From Flavobacterium sp. ALD4 (lineage in GTDB: Bacteria > Bacteroidota > Bacteroidia > Flavobacteriales > Flavobacteriaceae), in contig NZ_PJBJ01000030.1 of NCBI RefSeq assembly GCF_002836475.1, positions 62,001-126,000 on the forward strand: a DNA stretch of 64,000 nucleotides, read 5' to 3'. The notes below the pieces were generated by a model. It was not told where the DNA came from. It ran no database searches and worked only from the letters and a program-made list of their open reading frames with translations. A program made the position numbers and the translations under genes. This document shows, piece after piece, positions 9,216 through 18,416 of the stretch (the stretch's first letter is position 1; each line of letters opens with the position of its first letter).

Positions 9216-9818
9216 CTAATTTTTTTCTAAAGTGGGCAAATACCATTTGAATTTTACCGCCATCAAACGAACTACAATAATCACCAGCGAGCTAATTAGA
9301 TATAAAATATCATTATCCAAATTGAATTTTCTTAGAATAAAAAAAATAATTCCACCCAGAATACAAATGGTAGCATAAATTTCTTTTCTGAAAATTACCG
9401 GAATCTCCGCGCATAAAATATCTCGAATAACGCCGCCAAAGCAAGCGGTCATTGTTCCTAAAGCAATACAAACGATAGGATGCAGCCCAATATTAATTCC
9501 TTTTTCGAGACCTATCAAGGTAAAGACCCCTAGTCCAATGGTATCAAATAGAAATAGTGATGTACGCAGTCTCTCGAATTTTTTTCTAAATAATAGAGCT
9601 AAACCAAAAGAGAGACATATTACATATACATACTCTAAATCAAGCATCCACCCCACGGGTGTTGTTCCAATCATCACATCCCGCAAGGTTCCTCCACCTA
9701 CCGCTGTTACAAAGGCAATAATAAATACACCAAAAAGATCAAGCTTCTTACTCATGGCAGTCAACGCTCCCGACAGCGCAAAAGCAATTGTTCCAATGAT
9801 ATCCAATAAATGAAACAT
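9216..9818 (-). CDS. Trimeric intracellular cation channel family protein (TRIC, YadS-like)
   Basis: About 200 residues from the ATG at 9818, made of two tandem UPF0126/TRIC repeats of three membrane helices each. The repeats carry the signatures GTIAFALSGALTA, VGGGTLRDV and, in the second half, FGGVIRDIL. Bacterial and archaeal TRIC homologues conduct monovalent cations as trimers. The open frame continues up to 9962, but a TAnnTTTG promoter box lies inside that extension (9875-9882) and family members are about 200 residues, so the shorter start is preferred. If 9962 were used, the protein would gain a 48-residue hydrophobic leader. Confidence 0.82.
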   Translation of the reverse strand: MFHLLDIIGTIAFALSGALTAMSKKLDLFGVFIIAFVTAVGGGTLRDVMIGTTPVGWMLDLEYVYVICLSFGLALLFRKKFERLRTSLFLFDTIGLGVFTLIGLEKGINIGLHPIVCIALGTMTACFGGVIRDILCAEIPVIFRKEIYATICILGGIIFFILRKFNLDNDILYLISSLVIIVVRLMAVKFKWYLPTLEKN

Positions 9819-9874
9819 GCCTTTTGTGATTTTAAGTTGAGGAATCCAAATTGTTTTGTCTACAACATTTGCCA

Positions 9875-9882
9875 CAAAATTA
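9875..9882 (-). promoter_or_regulatory. -7 box TAATTTTG for the TRIC-like gene
   Basis: Reads TAATTTTG on the minus strand, about 57 bases before the preferred ATG at 9818. It supports the shorter gene start. No convincing -33 element. Confidence 0.4.
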
Positions 9883-9988
9883 AAAAAAAATACTAGTGTA
9901 GAGTAAATCCGGCCAACATATATATAGAATCTCTTTTCCCATTTAGAAATATTCTGTTTCAATCTTTAAAAACTGCCTTTTCTCTATG

Positions 9989-9996
9989 TATCTTTG
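9989..9996 (+). promoter_or_regulatory. -7 box TATCTTTG for the SpoU methyltransferase gene
   Basis: Exact TAnnTTTG match about 33 bases upstream of the start at 10029. The -33 region is not clear. Confidence 0.45.
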
Positions 9997-10028
9997 TTTC
10001 CTAAATATTAATTAAATTTTAGAATATC

Positions 10029-10814
10029 TTGAAACAAATCACTTCAATTCAAAATCCATTCATAAAATCTTTGGTATTATTACAAGAAAAAGCTAAAAAC
10101 CGCAAACAAACAGGTACTTTTTTAATTGAAGGAAAACGCGAAATTTCCTTGGCGCTAAAAGGAGGTTATAAAATAGAGACAATCTTATTTTATCCTGAAA
10201 TCTGTACTGAAATTGAGGCAAAAAAAATATCGAGAACTACTGAGCTGATTGAAATTAACAAAGATGTATTTCAAAAACTGGCCTATCGTGATACCACAGA
10301 GGGTATTTTGGCTATAGCCAAAACAAAATCGCAACAGTTGTCTGATTTAAAATTATCAGACAACCCATTGATTCTTGTTGCCGAAGCACCGGAGAAGCCA
10401 GGAAACATTGGTGCTTTATTGCGAACTGCTGACGCAGCTAATCTTGATGCCGTAATTATTGCCAATCCCAAAAGTGATCTATATAACCCAAATATTGTGC
10501 GTTCTAGCGTAGGCTGTTTATTTACAAACCAAATTGCGTCTGGAACGACAGCAGAAATTATTGCTTTCCTAAAAGAAAGAAAAATCAATTTCTATTGTGC
10601 CACATTGCAAAATTCAACAGCGTATCATACGCAGGATTACACCACGCCTACCGCACTAGTTGTCGGTACGGAAGCAACTGGCTTGACCCAAGAATGGCGT
10701 GATGCTGCGACCCAAAACATTATAATCCCGATGCAGGGTGAAATCGACAGTATGAATGTTTCGGTTGCTGCGGCGATATTGATTTTTGAAGCTAAAAGAC
10801 AACGAGGATTTTAA
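10029..10814 (+). CDS. TrmH/SpoU family RNA 2'-O-methyltransferase
   Basis: A 261-residue SPOUT-fold enzyme that methylates ribose 2'-OH in rRNA or tRNA using SAM. The N-terminal SpoU substrate-binding domain has SLVLLQEKAKNRKQTG and FLIEGKREI. The trefoil-knot domain shows motif 1 APEKPGNIGALLRTADAA, motif 2 VVGTEATGL and motif 3 PMQGEIDSMNVSVAAAI, including the S-x-N-V-S/A core. The start is TTG at 10029; no in-frame ATG lies near. It resembles the RlmB/TrmH group, but the target nucleotide cannot be assigned. Confidence 0.93.
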   Translation: MKQITSIQNPFIKSLVLLQEKAKNRKQTGTFLIEGKREISLALKGGYKIETILFYPEICTEIEAKKISRTTELIEINKDVFQKLAYRDTTEGILAIAKTKSQQLSDLKLSDNPLILVAEAPEKPGNIGALLRTADAANLDAVIIANPKSDLYNPNIVRSSVGCLFTNQIASGTTAEIIAFLKERKINFYCATLQNSTAYHTQDYTTPTALVVGTEATGLTQEWRDAATQNIIIPMQGEIDSMNVSVAAAILIFEAKRQRGF

Positions 10815-10872
10815 ATTAACATTTTTTGATTTCAAAAATAAAAAAGAAAAACACAATTCAAAAAACAAGAAT

Positions 10873-12426
10873 ATGAAAAATAAATTATTCGCCCTACTAA
10901 CATTAATCACAACAACTCTTTCTTTCGGACAAATAACAGAACCGCAAGTTGATGCATTGGTGAACAAAACCTTAACCGCATTTAATGTCCCTGGAATTGC
11001 AGTAGCGATTATAAAAGACGGACAAGTGGTTCTTGCCAAAGGGTATGGAGTAAAATCTATCGATACAAAAGAAAAAGTGGATACCAATACTCTATTTGGT
11101 ATCGCTTCTAACAGTAAAGCTTTTACAAGCGCATCCTTAGCCATATTAGTGGATGAAGGAAAAATAAAATGGGATGACAAAGTCATCAAATACCTCCCTA
11201 ATTTTAAAATGTATAATGATTATGTAACGCAGGAATTCACAATTCGTGATTTATTGACCCACAGAAGCGGACTTGGCCTTGGAGCCGGAGATTTAATGAT
11301 TTGGCCTGACGGAAGTAATTTTACTGTGACTGATATTGTGCAAAACTTACAATATTTGAAGCCTGTTTCAGGATTCAGAACTAAATATGATTACGACAAT
11401 CTTTTGTATATTGTTGCCGGCGAGGTAATTCATTTAGTCAGTGGAAAAAGCTGGTGTGATTTTGTCGAAGAGCGAATTATGGAGCCATTAGAAATGAATC
11501 ATAGCGTAGCTTCTTTTGTTCGCTTAAAAGACACTACTAACATCATTGCGCCTCACGTACCCATAAATGGAAAGCTGAAAATGATTAAACGTTACCAAAA
11601 CCAACTTTTTGATGCAGCTGCCGGAATTTATTCTAGTGTGAACGATTTGAGCAAATGGGCCATCATGCAAATGAATAATGGAAAATATGGTCCTGAAAAC
11701 AAGCAGTTATTTTCAGAAAAAGAGCATGATGAAATGTGGCAATTGCAAACTATTATTCCAACTAAAACGAGCGCTCCCTATAATACCCATTTCAATGGAT
11801 ATGGGCTAGGTTGGTTTTTAAGTGATGTAAAAGGATACAAACAAGTGACACATACCGGTGGTCTGGAAGGAATAGTGACGCAGACTACCTATATTCCTGA
11901 ATTGCAGTTAGGAATTATTGTATTGACAAACCAACAATCAGGCGCTGCATTTAATGCTATCACAAACACAATAAAAGACAGCTATTTAGATATTGCCTCA
12001 GAGGATTACGTAACTATATACCGTAACCGTATTAAAGCCAATGAAGAGAGCGCTGACAAAGTGACTGGTGAAGTTTGGGCTACAGTTGCCAAAAACAAAA
12101 AAGACAAAGTAAAAATTGACTTAGCTTCAGTCACGGGAACGTATCAAGACAAATGGTTTGGAGATGTTGTAATAAGCGAGAAAAAAGGAAAGTTGTTTTT
12201 TGAATCTAAACGTTCTTCTCAGCTCAGCGGAGAGGTGTTTTTCTATGAAAAAGAAAACTATGTGGTAAAATGGAATAATGCCTATTTACATGCAGACGCA
12301 CATCTGTTTTTTACCTTTGATGAAAACGGAAAAGCCATTACTTTAAAAATGAATCCCATATCTGCTTTAACCGATTTTAGCTATGACTTTCAAGATTTGG
12401 ATTTTATTCGAATCGAAAAAAAATAA
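10873..12426 (+). CDS. Secreted serine hydrolase, class C beta-lactamase/DD-peptidase fold
   Basis: A 517-residue protein from the ATG at 10873, which begins a clean signal peptide (MKNKLFALLTL, ending SFGQ). An in-frame upstream codon at 10786 lies inside the preceding gene and is rejected. The nucleophile motif is SNSK (S-x-x-K), the second motif is YDYDN, and HTGG in THTGGLEG is the third (K-T-G equivalent). A C-terminal beta domain after about residue 400 looks like DUF3471. Likely periplasmic: a peptidase, esterase or D-aminopeptidase rather than a true resistance beta-lactamase. Confidence 0.88.
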   Translation: MKNKLFALLTLITTTLSFGQITEPQVDALVNKTLTAFNVPGIAVAIIKDGQVVLAKGYGVKSIDTKEKVDTNTLFGIASNSKAFTSASLAILVDEGKIKWDDKVIKYLPNFKMYNDYVTQEFTIRDLLTHRSGLGLGAGDLMIWPDGSNFTVTDIVQNLQYLKPVSGFRTKYDYDNLLYIVAGEVIHLVSGKSWCDFVEERIMEPLEMNHSVASFVRLKDTTNIIAPHVPINGKLKMIKRYQNQLFDAAAGIYSSVNDLSKWAIMQMNNGKYGPENKQLFSEKEHDEMWQLQTIIPTKTSAPYNTHFNGYGLGWFLSDVKGYKQVTHTGGLEGIVTQTTYIPELQLGIIVLTNQQSGAAFNAITNTIKDSYLDIASEDYVTIYRNRIKANEESADKVTGEVWATVAKNKKDKVKIDLASVTGTYQDKWFGDVVISEKKGKLFFESKRSSQLSGEVFFYEKENYVVKWNNAYLHADAHLFFTFDENGKAITLKMNPISALTDFSYDFQDLDFIRIEKK

Positions 12427-12535
12427 CCTTCAAATATTCTTCAAAGAAAAGCCGGATTGTTAAATATTAGGCAGTAATTTATCGCTTGCATATTTGCTAA
12501 CTTATAGTTATTTTTAGAAAATGAATCATGCCGTT

Positions 12536-14755
12536 ATGACAGAAATAGATATAGAAAAAGAGAACAAGGCAATTGCTCAGGAATACAAAGAACTACTACG
12601 TATCAGTTACCAAACTTTGTCTGCAGAAGACAAAAAACTGGTCCGTAAAGCTTTTGATGTTTCTGTGGAAGCCCATAAAGAACAACGAAGAAAATCAGGG
12701 GAAGCCTATATCTTCCATCCTATCGCCGTGGCAAAAATAGTCGCCTCAGAAATAGGTTTGGGTGCAACTTCTATTGCCGCAGCATTATTACATGATGTTG
12801 TGGAAGACACTCCTACCACCGTTAAGGATATTGAACGGATTTTCAATCCAAAAGTGGCGCAGCTTGTAGAAGGATTAACTAAGATTTCACTGGTTCAAAA
12901 GGACATGAACGTATCGATGCAAGCCGAAAATTTCCGTAAAATGCTGTTGACGCTTAATGATGACGTACGCGTTATTCTTATAAAAATAGCCGATAGATTG
13001 CATAATATGCAGACTATGGATTCGATGGAAGATTCCAAGCAAATTAAAATTGCTTCCGAAACATTATACATTTATGCTCCTCTGGCCCACCGTTTGGGTT
13101 TATATAAAATAAAAAACCAATTAGAAGATTTAGGGTTAAAATATACCGAACCAGAGGTATTCAATGATATTGTCAGCAAAATAAAAGAAACCAAAGACCA
13201 ACAGGATGCTTACATAAAAGACATCTCTGAAGTAATTAAAACCTCTTTAGATACTGAAGGAGTGGAATACATTATAAAAGGTCGCCCAAAATCGATTTAT
13301 TCCATCAGAAGAAAAATGCTGGCCCAAAATGTAAGTTTTGATGAAGTCTACGACAAGTTTGCGCTTCGCATCGTATACAAAGCAAATCCACATGACGAAA
13401 AGTTTCTGGCTTGGAAAATATATTCCATTGTAACCGACCATTATCGTCCAAGTCCAAGTCGTTTGCGCGATTGGATTTCCTCTCCAAAATCTACCGGATA
13501 TGAAGCATTACATATTACGGTAATGGGACCAAAAGGGCGTTGGGTAGAAATACAAGTACGCAGCGAACGTATGGATGAGATTGCAGAAAAAGGGTACGCT
13601 GCACATTACAAATATAAAAATGGTGCCACAGAAGAAGGTGGATTGGATACTTGGTTGAACTTGCTTAAAGAAGCACTCGAAAATTCAGAAACCAGTGCCG
13701 TAGATTTTGTTGAGGATTTTAAAATGAATCTGTACTCCAAAGAAATTTACGTTTTTACGCCAAAAGGAGATATCAAATCCTTGCCAAAAGGAGCTACTTC
13801 GCTGGATTTTGCGTTTAGCATACATTCCGAAATAGGTATTAAGACTCGTGGGACGCGTGTAAACGGAAAATTAGTTCCTCTAAATTATGAACTAAAAAAT
13901 GGCGATCAGGTAGAAATCATAACTTCTCAAAATCAAAAGCCCACTATTAACTGGTTTGATTACGTTACCACATCCAGAGCAAAAAATAAAATTAGAAATG
14001 TATTAAACGAAAATACCAAAAAAATTGCCGAAGACGGAAAAGAAATCCTTACTCGTAAATTAAAGCACCTAAAAATAACTTTAAGTGAGAGCGTTGTTAA
14101 TGAATTAGTCAATTTTTTTAAATTAAAAACTAGTTTAGATTTGTTTTACAGAGTTGGCGTGGGGTCAATTGACAATCAGCAATTGAAAGACTATGCTGCC
14201 CAAAAAAGCAACGCCTTAATCAATTTCTTTAAAAGCAAAATAAAACGTTCCGGACCAACTGCTGATGCAGACGTCCACAAACAGGTATTGAGTAGTAATT
14301 ATGATATGCTTGTGTTTGGTAAAGAACAAGATAAATTAGACTACAAACTGTCAGCCTGCTGTAATCCAATTCCAGGGGATTCGGTTTTTGGCTTTGTCAC
14401 CATAAATGAAGGTATAAAGGTGCATAAAAAAGATTGTCCAAATGCCATTGCAATGCAATCCAACTATGCGTATCGTATTATGCAAGCCAAATGGATTGAT
14501 TCGTCGCAACAAGAATTTAGGGCCATCATAAATATTACGGGAATGGATACTTTAGGACTTACAAATGAGTTGACAAAAGTGATTTCCAATAATATGCAGG
14601 TCAACATCCAAAGTATATCCTTAAATGGAGATGCTGGACTATTCAAAGGACAATTAATAGTTGTCGTTCAGAATAGTAATTTACTGAATAAACTTATCGA
14701 TAATATTAAAAAAATCGACGGAATCGATAAGGTAACGCGAGTTTATAAAAAATAA
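12536..14755 (+). CDS. rel: Bifunctional (p)ppGpp synthetase/hydrolase, RelA/SpoT family
   Basis: A 739-residue long RSH protein, the stringent-response enzyme. The N-terminal HD hydrolase domain is complete (HPIAV, ALLHDVVEDT, then IKIADRLHNMQT), followed by the synthetase domain (GRPKSIYSIRRKM; YEALHITV), a TGS domain near residues 395-455 (VFTPKGDIKSLPKGATSLDFA), the conserved ACCNPIPGD zinc-finger region and a C-terminal ACT domain. An intact HD motif indicates hydrolysis as well as synthesis. The first in-frame ATG is at 12521; the ATG at 12536 (MTEIDIEKENK) is favoured as the usual family start. Both give the same product apart from five residues. Confidence 0.95.
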   Translation: MTEIDIEKENKAIAQEYKELLRISYQTLSAEDKKLVRKAFDVSVEAHKEQRRKSGEAYIFHPIAVAKIVASEIGLGATSIAAALLHDVVEDTPTTVKDIERIFNPKVAQLVEGLTKISLVQKDMNVSMQAENFRKMLLTLNDDVRVILIKIADRLHNMQTMDSMEDSKQIKIASETLYIYAPLAHRLGLYKIKNQLEDLGLKYTEPEVFNDIVSKIKETKDQQDAYIKDISEVIKTSLDTEGVEYIIKGRPKSIYSIRRKMLAQNVSFDEVYDKFALRIVYKANPHDEKFLAWKIYSIVTDHYRPSPSRLRDWISSPKSTGYEALHITVMGPKGRWVEIQVRSERMDEIAEKGYAAHYKYKNGATEEGGLDTWLNLLKEALENSETSAVDFVEDFKMNLYSKEIYVFTPKGDIKSLPKGATSLDFAFSIHSEIGIKTRGTRVNGKLVPLNYELKNGDQVEIITSQNQKPTINWFDYVTTSRAKNKIRNVLNENTKKIAEDGKEILTRKLKHLKITLSESVVNELVNFFKLKTSLDLFYRVGVGSIDNQQLKDYAAQKSNALINFFKSKIKRSGPTADADVHKQVLSSNYDMLVFGKEQDKLDYKLSACCNPIPGDSVFGFVTINEGIKVHKKDCPNAIAMQSNYAYRIMQAKWIDSSQQEFRAIINITGMDTLGLTNELTKVISNNMQVNIQSISLNGDAGLFKGQLIVVVQNSNLLNKLIDNIKKIDGIDKVTRVYKK

Positions 14756-14866
14756 CAGTATTGGATTAAAGTATAACTATCGCTCTTTTTAACTCGTTGA
14801 GGACTGCAATAATTAATTTCTTTTTGTTTCAAAACTCACAAATTATGCTCTTATAAGTCCTTAAAC

Positions 14867-14899
14867 TTGAAAACTATTAGAATAAATAATTTATCTTTG
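14867..14899 (+). promoter_or_regulatory. fur-like gene promoter: TTG - N22 - TATCTTTG
   Basis: A -33-like TTG at 14867-14869 and an exact TAnnTTTG box at 14892-14899 sit at the spacing known for Bacteroidetes sigma-A promoters. The TTG is also the first possible start codon of the open frame, so that codon is promoter, not coding. Transcription should begin within a few bases of the ATG at 14906, which implies a leaderless or very short-leader mRNA. Confidence 0.6.
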
Positions 14900-14905
14900 C
14901 CAGAT

Positions 14906-15397
14906 ATGACACTCATTTCCACAGATAACAACAAAAACCAAGAAATTGTAAAAAATGTTTTTACAATGTATCTTGAAAAAAAAGGGCATCGAAAAACACC
15001 GGAACGTTATTCTATCCTTCAAGAAATTTATGAAAGTGAAGAGCATTTTGATATAGAAAACCTTTATATCAAAATGAAAAACAAAAACTACCGTGTCAGT
15101 AGAGCTACCCTATACAATACAATCGAGTTATTATTGGACTGTGCTTTGGTTCGCAAACATCAGTTTGGTCAAAATCAAGCACATTACGAAAAATCATACT
15201 TCGACAAACAGCATGATCATATTATCATGACAGATACCGGAGAAGTGATTGAATTTTGTGATCCAAGAATACAAAGTATCAAACAAACAATCGAAGAAAT
15301 ATTTGATATTGATATTACCAATCACTCCCTCTATCTATACGGAGTTAAGAAAAAACCAAAACTCGAAAGTGACGTTGAAGAACAAAAAATTGACTAA
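14906..15397 (+). CDS. fur: Fur family metal-dependent transcriptional regulator
   Basis: A 163-residue Fur-family repressor from the ATG at 14906. The winged-helix domain includes [14 protein letters not shown] and the recognition region [16 protein letters not shown]. The dimerisation/metal domain has [17 protein letters not shown], a variant of the HxHHDHxxC region without the usual CxxC zinc pair. Loss of the CxxC is common in this lineage. The upstream TTG at 14867 is rejected because it belongs to the promoter. It is followed 75 bases later by purA, in the same direction. Fur, PerR or Zur activity cannot be separated from sequence alone. Confidence 0.9.
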   Translation: MTLISTDNNKNQEIVKNVFTMYLEKKGHRKTPERYSILQEIYESEEHFDIENLYIKMKNKNYRVSRATLYNTIELLLDCALVRKHQFGQNQAHYEKSYFDKQHDHIIMTDTGEVIEFCDPRIQSIKQTIEEIFDIDITNHSLYLYGVKKKPKLESDVEEQKID

Positions 15398-15472
15398 AGG
15401 TTAAAATATTATAGCAAAAATTAATTAGTACGGACAACGGAAAAGTGGTCTAAATAACAAATAATAATTAGA

Positions 15473-16744
15473 ATGACTGTAGATTTATTACTAGGATTAC
15501 AATGGGGAGATGAAGGAAAAGGGAAGATCGTTGATGTTCTTACTTCAAAATACGATATTATTGCTCGTTTTCAAGGTGGACCAAATGCGGGACATACTTT
15601 AGAATTTGACGGAATAAAACATGTCCTTAGAACTATTCCTTCTGGAATTTTTCACGACAATAATATTAATGTTATTGGAAATGGTGTTGTAATCGACCCC
15701 GTTGTTTTCAAAGGTGAAGTTGACGGTTTAGCTAAATTTAATTTAGATATTAAATCGAAATTAATTATTTCAAGAAAAGCCCATTTAATTTTACCAACGC
15801 ACCGTTTACTTGATGCAGCTTCTGAAGCTTCAAAAGGGAAAGCTAAAATTGGTTCTACTCTTAAGGGAATTGGACCAACTTACATGGACAAAACGGGTAG
15901 AAACGGAATTCGTGTTGGAGATATTGAACTAGAAGACTTCGAGGAAAGATATAGAGCACTAGCTGACAAGCATGAAGCAATGATCGCATTTTATGATGTA
16001 AACATTCAATATAATCTAAAGGAACTTGAAAAAGAATTTTTTGAATCTATCGAAGATTTGAAAAAACTTGACTTTATTGATAGTGAAGAATATTTACATC
16101 AAGCTCAAAAAGCAGGAAAATCGATCCTATGTGAGGGAGCACAAGGTTCATTACTAGATGTAGATTTTGGAACATATCCATTTGTAACTTCTTCTAATAC
16201 TACTGCTGCAGGAGCTTGTACCGGTTTAGGAATTGCTCCTAACAAAATCAAAGAAGTATACGGGATTTTCAAAGCATACGTAACTCGTGTAGGTAGCGGA
16301 CCATTCCCTACTGAACTTTTTGACGAAGACGGAACTACAATGGCACGTGTAGGAAACGAATTTGGATCTGTTACAGGAAGACAAAGACGTTGTGGATGGT
16401 TAGACTTAGTTGCACTTAAATACGCAGTTCAAGTAAATGGCGTTACACAATTGATGATGATGAAAGGTGATGTTCTTTCAGGATTTGAAACTTTAAAAAT
16501 ATGTACTGAGTATACTTACAAAGGTAAAAAGATCGCTCATTTCCCTTACAACATTGAGCCAGAGAATGTAACTCCAATTTACAAAGAATTCAAAGGTTGG
16601 AAAGCTGATTTAACTGGTATGACAACATACGAGGAATTGCCTATCGAACTAAAAGAGTATATCGAATATATCGAGCAAGAAATTGAAATTCCTATAAAAA
16701 TTGTTTCCGTAGGACCAGATAGAAAACAAACTATCCTTAAATAA
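15473..16744 (+). CDS. purA: Adenylosuccinate synthase
   Basis: A 423-residue enzyme of AMP synthesis (IMP + aspartate + GTP to adenylosuccinate). The GTP-binding start LQWGDEGKGK is at residues 9-18, the GPNAGHT loop follows, and GVGIGPTYMDK-type and VTRVGSGPFPTE motifs are present, as is GRQRRCGWLDL. Full normal length. Downstream is a strong terminator. It lies behind the fur-like gene and may share its transcription. Confidence 0.98.
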   Translation: MTVDLLLGLQWGDEGKGKIVDVLTSKYDIIARFQGGPNAGHTLEFDGIKHVLRTIPSGIFHDNNINVIGNGVVIDPVVFKGEVDGLAKFNLDIKSKLIISRKAHLILPTHRLLDAASEASKGKAKIGSTLKGIGPTYMDKTGRNGIRVGDIELEDFEERYRALADKHEAMIAFYDVNIQYNLKELEKEFFESIEDLKKLDFIDSEEYLHQAQKAGKSILCEGAQGSLLDVDFGTYPFVTSSNTTAAGACTGLGIAPNKIKEVYGIFKAYVTRVGSGPFPTELFDEDGTTMARVGNEFGSVTGRQRRCGWLDLVALKYAVQVNGVTQLMMMKGDVLSGFETLKICTEYTYKGKKIAHFPYNIEPENVTPIYKEFKGWKADLTGMTTYEELPIELKEYIEYIEQEIEIPIKIVSVGPDRKQTILK

Positions 16745-16754
16745 GATTAACTAG

Positions 16755-16780
16755 CGTCCCGATTCATCGGGACGTTTTTT
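16755..16780 (+). terminator. Rho-independent terminator after purA
   Basis: A perfect 9-bp stem (cgtcccgat / atcgggacg) with a 2-base centre at 16764-16765, followed by a run of six T. It lies 10 bases after the purA stop. Confidence 0.9.
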
Positions 16781-16848
16781 ATTTTAACTTTATCCAAGTC
16801 CATTTCAAAAAACAAGAAAAATAAAATTTTGCCTACAATTACATACGA

Positions 16849-17430
16849 ATGAAGGATCCTAAAATAGAAATAAAAAAAACCGAATTACTTTCTGACAACT
16901 GGTACGTTTTAAACAAAGTCACTTTCGATTATCAAAAAAATGATGATTCTTGGATTACCCAAAAAAGAGAAGTCTACGATAGAGGAAATGGATCTGCGAT
17001 ACTACTTTACAACACAAAACAAAAAACAGTCATTCTAACTCGTCAGTTTCGTTTACCAACGTATCTAAACGGAAACAAAACAGGTATGATGATTGAGGTT
17101 TGCGCGGGAATGTTAGACCAAGACAATCCAGAACAATGCGTCATCAGAGAAACCGAAGAAGAAACAGGATATCGCCTCACGACAGTTCATAAGGTTATGG
17201 AAACCTATATGTCTCCGGGTGCCGTAACTGAAATTTTATACTTATTCGTTGGCGAATATGACGAATCTATGAAAGTGAATGAAGGCGGCGGAGTAGCACA
17301 TGAAGAGGAAAATATCGATGTGATGGAAATGTCTTATGACGAAGCTTATGCGATGATTGCGTCTGGCGAAATTAAAGATGCTAAGACAATCCTCTTATTG
17401 CAGCATGCTAAAATTAACCAGCTCGTTTAA
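16849..17430 (+). CDS. nudK: NUDIX hydrolase, GDP-mannose pyrophosphatase NudK-like
   Basis: A 193-residue NUDIX enzyme. The Nudix box ends in RETEEETGYRL, preceded by EVCAGMLDQDNPE, and the N-terminal part (LLSDNWYVLNKVTFDY) resembles NudK, which hydrolyses GDP-mannose and related sugar nucleotides. The close relatives ADP-ribose pyrophosphatases cannot be excluded. It sits 25 bases before the EamA transporter, same strand. Confidence 0.85.
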   Translation: MKDPKIEIKKTELLSDNWYVLNKVTFDYQKNDDSWITQKREVYDRGNGSAILLYNTKQKTVILTRQFRLPTYLNGNKTGMMIEVCAGMLDQDNPEQCVIRETEEETGYRLTTVHKVMETYMSPGAVTEILYLFVGEYDESMKVNEGGGVAHEEENIDVMEMSYDEAYAMIASGEIKDAKTILLLQHAKINQLV

Positions 17431-17454
17431 AACTCTCTTTTTAGAATTTAGAAT

Positions 17455-18342
17455 ATGAATAACCAGACAAAAGGTGTTTTATTCGCATTATGCGCTACCC
17501 TTCTTTGGTCGGTGAATTTTGTGATTGCCAGCGGAATAAAAGGCCATATTCCGCCTGTAGGATTGGCTTTTTGGAGGTGGACAATCGCTTGTGTCGTTTT
17601 AACCCCTTTTGCCATTAAGAGCACCATTAAAAATCGTCTTGTAATAAAGCAAAATATTCGTTTCCTTGCCATTACTGCGCTACTTGGAATAACCATATTT
17701 AGCACGCTAATCTATTTTGCCGGCAAAACGACATCTGCTGCCAACCTATCTTTAATTGCCTTTTCCATTCCTTTATTTATCGTGGTACTATCCCGAATTG
17801 CTTTTAAAGAAAAAATAAGCAATACGAAAATCGTTGGCATTGCAACAATAATATCGGGTGTTTTAATACTGCTCACTAAAGGCTCTTTACAATCCTTACT
17901 TCAAATACATTTGACAACTGGTGATTTATTAATGTTGATTGCTTGTTTTTTCTTCGCCAGTTATACTACTTTAATTCGGCTGAGACCAAAAGAATTACCC
18001 CCTAAGGTCTTTCTATTCTGTATTTTTGTTTTGGGAGTACTTTTTCTTTTTCCAATGTATCTTTGGGAACACCTTTCCTATCAGAAAATTGTTTTTGACT
18101 CCACCACCATTTTCGCTACAGCTTATGTAGGTGTCTTCGCCTCTCTTATCTCCTATTATTTATGGAATGAAGCCATTTCACTAATAGGAACTCAAAAAAC
18201 AGCGATGATCTATTACTTAATACCTGTATTTAGCGGTTTTTTAGCTTATTTTTTTCTGAATCAGAAAATTATTCTGAGCCAAATCATTAGCATGGGAATC
18301 ATTATTTCCGGTTTGCTAATTACCAATCAAAAAAAAGCCTGA
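17455..18342 (+). CDS. EamA/DMT family transporter
   Basis: A 295-residue inner-membrane protein with about ten predicted helices in two EamA repeats. The first begins GVLFALCATLLWSVNFVIASG and has the typical FWRW; the second is around FFASYTTLIRLRPKE and ends near GIIISGLLITNQ. DMT proteins export metabolites or amino acids; the substrate is unknown. The EamA gene ends convergently with the peroxiredoxin gene; the 74-base gap between them shows no clear terminator. Confidence 0.9.
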   Translation: MNNQTKGVLFALCATLLWSVNFVIASGIKGHIPPVGLAFWRWTIACVVLTPFAIKSTIKNRLVIKQNIRFLAITALLGITIFSTLIYFAGKTTSAANLSLIAFSIPLFIVVLSRIAFKEKISNTKIVGIATIISGVLILLTKGSLQSLLQIHLTTGDLLMLIACFFFASYTTLIRLRPKELPPKVFLFCIFVLGVLFLFPMYLWEHLSYQKIVFDSTTIFATAYVGVFASLISYYLWNEAISLIGTQKTAMIYYLIPVFSGFLAYFFLNQKIILSQIISMGIIISGLLITNQKKA

Positions 18343-18416
18343 TCCTGTCACACTCTTTTTAAGCATAAAAAAACCGATTTCATTATACTTTTCTAATCTT
18401 AAAAATCCTCAAAATC

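Noticed and set aside
9819..9962. Extended start of the TRIC-like gene
   Set aside because: A promoter box lies inside it and homologues have about 200 residues; kept only as a note.
10786..10872. Upstream start of the serine hydrolase
   Set aside because: It overlaps the methyltransferase end and hides a clear signal peptide that starts at 10873.
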